Shown one piece after another: positions 57,295 through 64,000 of a stretch of 64,000 nt of DNA (the stretch's first letter is position 1; the number at the start of each line of letters is the position of its first letter). This stretch comes from Muricea muricata (lineage: Eukaryota > Cnidaria > Anthozoa > Malacalcyonacea > Plexauridae), in NCBI GenBank assembly GCA_963855995.1, contig OY979718.1:45486059-45550058 (forward strand), written 5' to 3'. Made by a program: the position numbers and the translations under genes. Below the pieces are notes generated by a model that was given only the letters and a program-made list of their open reading frames with translations, had not been told where the DNA came from and made no database searches.

Positions 57295-57785
57295 TATATG
57301 TGACGTCCCACAGTTCCGCAAATTGACGATACGGTATATACGTAACTCCGAACATTTCTTCTATAATCATTCTGCAAATATCTGTGATGCATATAACTAG
57401 TATCCCTCAAAATATAAACAGATCTAGACCATCTGCGGTTCACATTTTAACGCATGAAGTCATTTTGCTGTAAATTTATAAACAAACTGACGTTAACTGA
57501 TATTTCAAGTTCGATTTAAGAAAAATACGAGCACAAGTGCTTTGTCAGATATACAAACAGGGCGCAAACTGTACGCTTTTCTACCCATCTTGTCACTTAA
57601 TGCACCAATCGTCAGGAATATATTCGGAGACAATTAAGAAACCACTATGACACACACACAATGTTGTGGGAGAAGGGTTGATGGGGAGAAATGCTCCAAT
57701 TCTTATATAATTATAAACTGTGGTCAAATTGCCCCCCCCCCCCCACAGACTCACAATTATGATTATGCATTATGATTATGATATA

Positions 57786-57945
57786 ATTATGTCCTCAGGG
57801 GGTAATAGGTCCCCCATGTTGGACATTGCCCAAGGGGTAGTAGCTCCCCGAGATGGGCACTCTAAATGTCCAAGGGGTAGTAGATCCCCGCGATGGTCAT
57901 TGTTTACTTAAATGTCCAAGGGGTAGTAGATCCCCGTGATGTTGT
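57786..57945 (+). repeat. Tandem GGGG-TAGTAG-CCCC hairpin repeat
   Basis: Four spaced copies of GGGGTARTAGNTCCCC (about 57,797, 57,833, 57,872 and 57,919) are separated by related spacers (ATGTCCAA before, GATGG after). Each can form a 4-bp GC stem. Confidence 0.65.
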
Positions 57946-58297
57946 TTACATTACAATACATTGGTTTGTGTGAGTCTATGGGGTTAAGGGTGACCTTTGG
58001 GAGCACTACATCCCCAACAACCAAAAAGATTTTTCTTTTTGAAATATATATTTTTTTTACTACTATTATTCTGATTGACAACAATAACTATCCTATGATA
58101 TTTCATTTAACGCTGCATGAATTGTATTCATGCAAGTGATGCTGACAGAGTGTATCACAGAGTATTTACATAATTATATCTGATTATTTAATTTTAGCAA
58201 GTTACGCTAAAGTGGTGCAAAATCGCTGAAGGGTGGGATGGGTGGAAATTTCAAAATCTCTTGCTGCAGAGGACAGATGCCTTTGGTTGCATGTGGC

Positions 58298-58442
58298 CAG
58301 GGTTGCCAGATCACTGCATTTTTGAGGCCAAATCGTCATTAGTGTAGTCAAGTAAACAAAGAAAACAAAAGGCAAGTACAAAGAAAAACAAAGAGCATTG
58401 TTGAAGATTTGGCCTCAAAAATGCAGTGATCTGGCAACCCTG
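58298..58442 (-). mobile_element. 145-bp hAT MITE, copy 2 (inverted)
   Basis: The same element in opposite orientation, differing from copy 1 at two bases by eye. The target duplication CATGTGGC is at 58,290-58,297 and 58,443-58,450. Confidence 0.92.
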
Positions 58443-58450
58443 CATGTGGC

Positions 58451-59878
58451 AGAATGAAGCTTACTGATCCAAACAGGAAGCTATGTAGACAAAATGGTGC
58501 AACCTGATTGGTCCAATTTTCTCAGACACATACTGTACAGAGGGATTTAGACAATGGTTTGTTGTTACGGCAGTTTGTGCTAAAGGCACGTGTATGATCA
58601 TGCGGTTCCTGGACATGACCTTTGTACCCCATTAGACTTTGCACAACTTTACTTCTGGCCCTTCGCTTGTTTCATCAACTTAAGTTTATAGTGCTGTTAC
58701 ACATATAAACTTGCTTTTATTTCGATTAATATAAGTGTTGTTGAAGCCGAGAAAATCAAGGCGAAACTTTTGTGTAAATCTGCATATGTCTTTATCACAT
58801 ATAAAGAGGGGTGGTTTAAGCCTAAAGGTTTTTTTCGTGAGCCGTGAATTGCCAATATTGGTTGTTGTGAAATGAGATTTGACGAATTTTTTGTCTTGAA
58901 ATGTGATTTCCATGCCTATTCCTGAGCCGTGACTGGCAGCTGGACGAGTAGAGATAAGTGCTACAGAACAAAGTACAATGCATTGGTTACAACAATTTTA
59001 CTAAATGCATTTATCTTCTTCGTTTTTTTTCTACATATATTGGATGTTTTTACAAAAATTCATCCGAATTTGAGCTTTCAATGCTGCTTTTTACTTTCTA
59101 CAACGTAAAATAGGCTGACGGGTTAAGAAAGGCATTTAATTTACACAGTTACAAACGAGTTCATTAAATTTCGTGAAATTACTAATTTTTTACCTGTGAA
59201 ATGGGAAATGGTAGTTTTTCCTCTCATGAAACGTGATCTGAGCCCCCCCCCCTTTATCACCCTCTATAAAGACTCCGACTTCACAGCCAATGAGTTTTTA
59301 AAGTCAATCCATAAAAATAAAACCAGAAAGGGGCTAGTAAAATGTACACGCTTATTTTTTGATATTACACGCAATACACTCTATATATTTACGCAAGATT
59401 TCTAAAGTAAATTACATGCATTCATTTCTCTTATATAGTTACATAGCGTTTGGGCATGGTACAAGCGACGATGCATGCACATATAATATTTAATTCACAT
59501 TTTCACATGCATGCATGTATGTCAAATAAAGCGTTGTTCAGGAAAAATTATATGAGTAATGGGATGTAAATAATTTCCCACCAAAACGCTTTAAAATGCT
59601 TGATTAATTCGTTGAAAAACGAAATTGTTACGAAAATGCATTCTTTATTTTTTTTTTTTGGAACAGTTATAGTAATTTATGCAGACGTATGTACGCTTCT
59701 TCTAAGGCAGACTAAAAATCATTCAGTGTCAATTAAAAGGTTAGTTGTTAAAACAGTTCAAGATACTGATCAGCCAGTTAAAATAGTCTACTGAAGCCTT
59801 TACCTCTAGCTGCATGTATCACTAAATCATCGTCTATTATAATTATCGATGTATATCACCATTGAGTTCACTAGTGTC
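58451..59878. other. No gene seen
   Basis: Short frames at 58,686-58,913, 59,196-59,405 and 59,600-59,794 lack any pattern. A poly-C tract is at about 59,242. Confidence 0.35.
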
Positions 59879-60140
59879 AAAAAGGTTGTCTTAAAAATGT
59901 AAACCTTATTAACTAAGGTAGTATCATGATGGTAACTACCAAAATAGGTCTTGAATGGGGTAAGTTTACTTCGTCATTATATATAATGGGCGTATAACAA
60001 ACACCTCGATCTCAAGCAAATTGATTCACCAAGGTATTAACCCGTCAAAGACTGTCATTATCGTCAAAGACTGTCATTCATATATAAATATTTATCATCG
60101 CTTGCGGTTTAGCATTTTTCAAGGACAACCCTTTTGAATA
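59879..60140. mobile_element. MITE with CAAAAAGGTTGTC ends
   Basis: CAAAAAGGTTGTCTT at 59,879 is mirrored by AAGGACAACCCTTTTG ending at about 60,137. The interior has no ORF. The end motif is related to the element at 12,310. Confidence 0.45.
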
Positions 60141-60243
60141 AGCTGTATATCTCTAAAGGATGAACTAATGTAAACGAATTATAATGGCACATCAAAGGCC
60201 ATAAACAGTATTGTAAAAGCTAGCTAATTCATTTGATTCGTGA

Positions 60244-61266
60244 TCATGCCAAACGATATGCTGACTCAAGCTTGATGGAGCCGTAGGTGACTGAAACTCG
60301 TGTTTTGTGGGTAAGTACAAAAAATAATGGTACTAAGGACGTCGTCATGATAGGAATAAACGCAGAGACTATACCAGGAATACTCGGACTTTGTGGCGAT
60401 GGGAAAAAACTGTCGACGACATAAGAACACCAGGACAAGAGAAATATTCCGATTGCGACTTGAAGGTGGCAATGGATTTGTCCTTCTTTTTCGCCTATTC
60501 TTTGATCTTCAGTTTCCGACATTGATTCATTTTTGTTTCCTGAGCAACTTTTCACAATCACAGTTTCTTTCTTCTCTCCACTTGCGCCGTTCAACATCGT
60601 GAATGTAAGGGTGGCGATCGGAATGAGGAAGAGAAAAGATACGAGCAATGATACATGAAAACCGGACGACGAGAACTCCACCTGACAGAATGCTTTGCGG
60701 CTGAGAAATGCATATTTACTCCAAAGTAGAGTGAGCGAGTAGGATAACGTGGTTTGTGCAACGACATAACCCAGGAGAGCGACTTTATGTGAGGGAGGGG
60801 AAGAATTGCTTGGACCCGATCCTGGATACTGTCCGGATTTATCTAATTCGTTCTCTCTTGCAACAATGTAACGATCTGTTGCAATAGAGACCAACGTGGA
60901 CACAGATACGATGATGTAAACGACATTGGTGAGGCCATATGATCGACACCATTCTGTTTCGAAGTACCATTTTGAAGATAATGCGACAGACAACAAGAAC
61001 GGTAAATCTTTAATCGAGACCAAAATGTCAACGAGGGCGACATTTGCAACAAGAAGAGCGGTACACGATGATCGAAAACGTCTTTTGCTGTAGATTTTAT
61101 AGCAAACCCATATGTTAACAAGCATTGTTAGGAGGCAAAACATGGCAATGTAAGACGCCGTCATAGATTGGGAGATTATTTCAATTTTCGTCGTATCAAT
61201 ATTGATGTTGTTCTTTGATGTGTCGGCGCTGACGCTTCCAGGCATATGGAAGAAATGCCAATCCAT
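60244..61266 (-). CDS. Rhodopsin-like (class A) G-protein-coupled receptor, intronless
   Basis: 340 residues from ATG 61,266 (context AAAATGG) to TGA 60,244; the frame is open a little further upstream but without another ATG. Seven hydrophobic helices: about 37-60 (with the helix-1 Asn, LVNIWV), 70-97 (LLVANVALVD, helix-2 Asp), 104-135 ending in TDRY (DRY motif), 158-185, 200-222, 268-290 (LLSWCSYVVD) and 297-325. A Cys before helix 3 (EWCRSYG) and one in the second outer loop (FCQVEF) can form the usual disulphide. The N-terminus is short. Helix 7 (FIPIMTTSLVPLFFVL) has lost NPxxY and has no retinal-binding Lys, so it is not a classic opsin although the general layout is opsin- or amine-receptor-like. 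Ligand unknown; probably one of the lineage-specific receptor families of cnidarians. Confidence 0.85.
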   Translation of the reverse strand: MDWHFFHMPGSVSADTSKNNINIDTTKIEIISQSMTASYIAMFCLLTMLVNIWVCYKIYSKRRFRSSCTALLVANVALVDILVSIKDLPFLLSVALSSKWYFETEWCRSYGLTNVVYIIVSVSTLVSIATDRYIVARENELDKSGQYPGSGPSNSSPPSHKVALLGYVVAQTTLSYSLTLLWSKYAFLSRKAFCQVEFSSSGFHVSLLVSFLFLIPIATLTFTMLNGASGEKKETVIVKSCSGNKNESMSETEDQRIGEKEGQIHCHLQVAIGIFLLSWCSYVVDSFFPSPQSPSIPGIVSAFIPIMTTSLVPLFFVLTHKTRVSVTYGSIKLESAYRLA

Positions 61267-61611
61267 TTTGACGAGGTAACACGACAAATCACAAACCAAC
61301 TATCGACAAACAACACTGACTGACGTTGACTTTAATAATTGAACAAGATGGGAAATGATGTCTTTCTTCTCTCCTGACTGAAACTTTTAAGGCAAAACTT
61401 CAGAACTGTTTGTAATTAAAATACTGTTATTTATACTCTGTGCTTTTATGTTGATGACAGCTGATAAAGAAATGACTCAATGGAACAATGAACTACCTAC
61501 CGGAGACAATTTGTTCTAACAATGTCGCATACAAATAATCAACAGGTGCTCTTTTATTCAACCGTGTAAACTGTAGTAATGACTTAATTATTTATGTTAC
61601 ATGTTCCTTTG

Positions 61612-61875
<264 letters not shown>

Positions 61876-61923
61876 ATTAAAGATAAAAAGTTAAAAACAG
61901 TCCGCTCGGTTACTCGAGTTTCA

Positions 61924-62081
<158 letters not shown>

Positions 62082-62235
62082 TCAAAAAACGAGAAAAGAA
62101 CTTTTCGAACAATTTAGCCTAAAAATCACAGCGGAAGAAAATTAACATGTAGCGAACTTTCTAGTCGCTAATTTCAACCTTGCTACCTGAAAACATAAAC
62201 GTTATAGGAAGCCCAACGACGATCTGTTATACATA

Positions 62236-63050
62236 CAGTAGGTGCCAAAAGTATGAGTCCAGTTGATACTGAAGTGTTTTTTTTTTCATTTCATATACCT
62301 AACATTACCGCTCTGCATTAGAACCAAGTATTTTTGCAACATCAAGTAATTTTAGTACTTGATGTCTGAGATCGTTCCCTTTGAAGTATCTTGTACCATT
62401 GATTTTACAATAGATTTAGTATTGTCAATGTGAAATATCTCTCCAACAAGGAGCAATTCCATAACATGGCTTGTCTTGGCTCGTAGTTACCCGCTTGATT
62501 TTTTCTTTAAAATGTTGCTAATAGTTTAAAATTTGATAAACTTTAGGAGATTAATGAGGAAATACTGCATGAGCACTAAATTATGTTGGTTTTCGTATCT
62601 TTTTTTATCTTTAAACACATAAGTCAGAAAAGTGTTCGCAAATCATCTTCTACATAGGCTTTTCCTGAATGATAAAGTAGCGCGCCTTTGTAGAATCTGA
62701 TGGTATTTATATCTTATCGTTTTTCAGGACGCAATATAATAGACTATGACTCGACCTTTCAGACTACTCTGGGTAAACATTTGTCCTGTAACTTGATTAA
62801 AATCTTTAGTTATCTTTTATGCTCATGTATGGACAGGGCCAAGTTAACTATTGTTGCCAATAAACGTGGTAAAAAATTTGAAGCAAAAATCCTGGAAACA
62901 ATCTTAGAGCATAATGTACATGCTTGAGTGCAACTAATGTAGATAGTTTGAGGACGTGAAATGAACATGTTTAGGTACTTAAATATCATATAATCTTATC
63001 TCTGTTTCTTCATAAAAATTGGACTGGACTCATACTTTTGGCACCTACTG
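62236..63050. mobile_element. Tc1-type non-autonomous transposon
   Basis: TA|CAGTAGGTGCCAAAAGTATG at the left and its complement (CATACTTTTGGCACCTACTG|TA) at the right give inverted repeats of at least 27 bp (to ...AGTCCAGT). 815 bp with TA target duplication. CAGTRGTGCCAAAAGTATG is the usual Tc1-like end. The interior has only a 75-codon frame without transposase motifs. Confidence 0.88.
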
Positions 63051-63052
63051 TA

Positions 63053-64000
63053 CATAAACATTGTAACCATCCACCTGATATTTTAAGGCAAGAAGATACA
63101 GCACAAACATATCAGGACGCACTAGGACACAGCAACGTCAAACACAAGCTGGAATACATGCCACAGAAAAACACAGTAACCACGAATGAACAGACCATGC
63201 AACATCATTTGGTTTAAGCCTCCCCCCCCCGCCCCCTCCCCCCATTCAGCAAGAACATTAAGACAAACATTGCACGTATTTTCTCAATCTTGTATGCACG
63301 GACTTCCCAGCAGGCCACGAGTTACAAAAAGTTTCAATAGGAACACAGTTAAGGTCAGCTACAGTTGCATGTAGTATTAACGTCAGGTCAATTATCACAA
63401 GACACAGCCCACGCATAACCACAAGACATTAGTGCAGACAACTGTAACTGTAGGATCAAGCAAACATGCCCACTGCAATTTGCGCACTCGAAATTTGTCC
63501 TCCACCTGACGATTCCTTCTGGATGAAATAGACTGTGGTGGTAAGTTTTTGAGGAATTTCGCACGACCAACAAGCAGAAGTAGTGCGTTACTGCTCTGAG
63601 CTTGTTTTTTGCGGTTATTGTCGTGTTCTTAGCTGCTACAACGCAGAAAGTCTCAGGGTCAAATAGTGTAAAATACATTGTTCTGATTGGTTGACGTTTC
63701 CACTAATCATAGTTAACATTAATTGCTTTTTTATATAACCGGTCCCTGGTCAATATCTGGAAACCAGATCACAAAGAGTTTGTCTTAACAATGCCTTTAT
63801 TGCCAAGATGGGCTAACTCGATGGCTCGATTGGCAGGCACTGTGGCAGAAAAACACGGTTTCCACGGAGGATAACTTTATCGCAAACCATCAATTTGTCA
63901 TGAAAACAGCGGTAGCGTTCAACAGTTGGACCACTGAGACAACGCTCGGTCGCTGCGACCACTTTTTGAAGGAAGAGGTCGACCTTGGTTTCACGTTTGA
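63053..64000. other. No gene seen
   Basis: A poly-C tract is at about 63,222-63,241. GGCTCGATTGGCAG at 63,825 is A-box-like, but there is no B-box at tRNA spacing. Frames at 63,186-63,374 and 63,388-63,678 show no pattern. Confidence 0.35.

Noticed and set aside
60244..61266. Functional opsin
   Set aside because: There is no Lys at the retinal position in helix 7.

Overview
This is an AT-rich animal genome window with introns, transposons and satellite DNA. Its gene content points to a cnidarian, and I favour an anthozoan. Evidence for this is a Gsx/cnox-2-type ParaHox homeobox gene with the cnidarian pattern of homeodomain residues, a single-exon rhodopsin-like GPCR, and several gene fragments (P2X7-like C-terminal domain, HIRAN-like domain) that I recall as frequent in cnidarian genomes. 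The species cannot be fixed from the sequence alone.

Host genes. Three loci look genuine. (1) A two-exon Gsx homeobox gene lies on the minus strand at 6.36-7.72 kb. (2) A seven-exon HPF1 gene (histone PARylation factor 1) lies on the plus strand at 23.63-34.70 kb; all seven exons join in phase, it has an N-terminal PBZ zinc finger, and its second intron is packed with transposons. (3) An intronless 340-residue seven-helix receptor lies on the minus strand at 60.24-61.27 kb. Weaker candidates are a partial P2X7-like exon at the left edge, a frameshifted Cys-rich (CXC-type) fragment at 0.45-0.77 kb, a type II membrane protein fragment at 20.2 kb and a possible minus-strand exon at 24.8-25.0 kb.

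Mobile DNA. The best-preserved element is a BEL/Pao LTR retrotransposon (37,830-43,690). Its two 236-bp LTRs are identical, it has a tRNA-His primer site and one open polyprotein frame, so it is a recent insertion. Around it are a decayed LINE (16.7-19.1 kb), a Tc1 relic (15.8-16.5 kb), a pogo-type transposase split by a 690-bp Mutator-like MITE with 154-bp inverted repeats and a 9-bp target duplication, the GIY-YIG end of a Penelope-like element followed by a hammerhead-ribozyme-like motif, a broken BED-type hAT transposase, and many short inverted-repeat elements, several with clear target duplications.

The most unusual structure is at 46.35-56.59 kb: a roughly 10.2-kb inverted-repeat element. 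Its two arms consist of unique terminal sequence followed by arrays of an 85-bp palindrome-bearing satellite in opposite orientations, meeting at a 0.69-kb foldback element. The right array has been enlarged by a 1.94-kb higher-order duplication carrying a 460-bp insert, and the decayed part of the right arm shows a 170-bp dimer. It resembles foldback/TU-type transposons whose inverted repeats are built from tandem repeats, but I do not recognise the family.

Other long stretches (2.8-6.3, 7.7-11.0, 34.7-37.8 and 63-64 kb) hold no gene that I can support. Long (TA)n tracts lie at 61.6-62.1 kb, next to the receptor gene.
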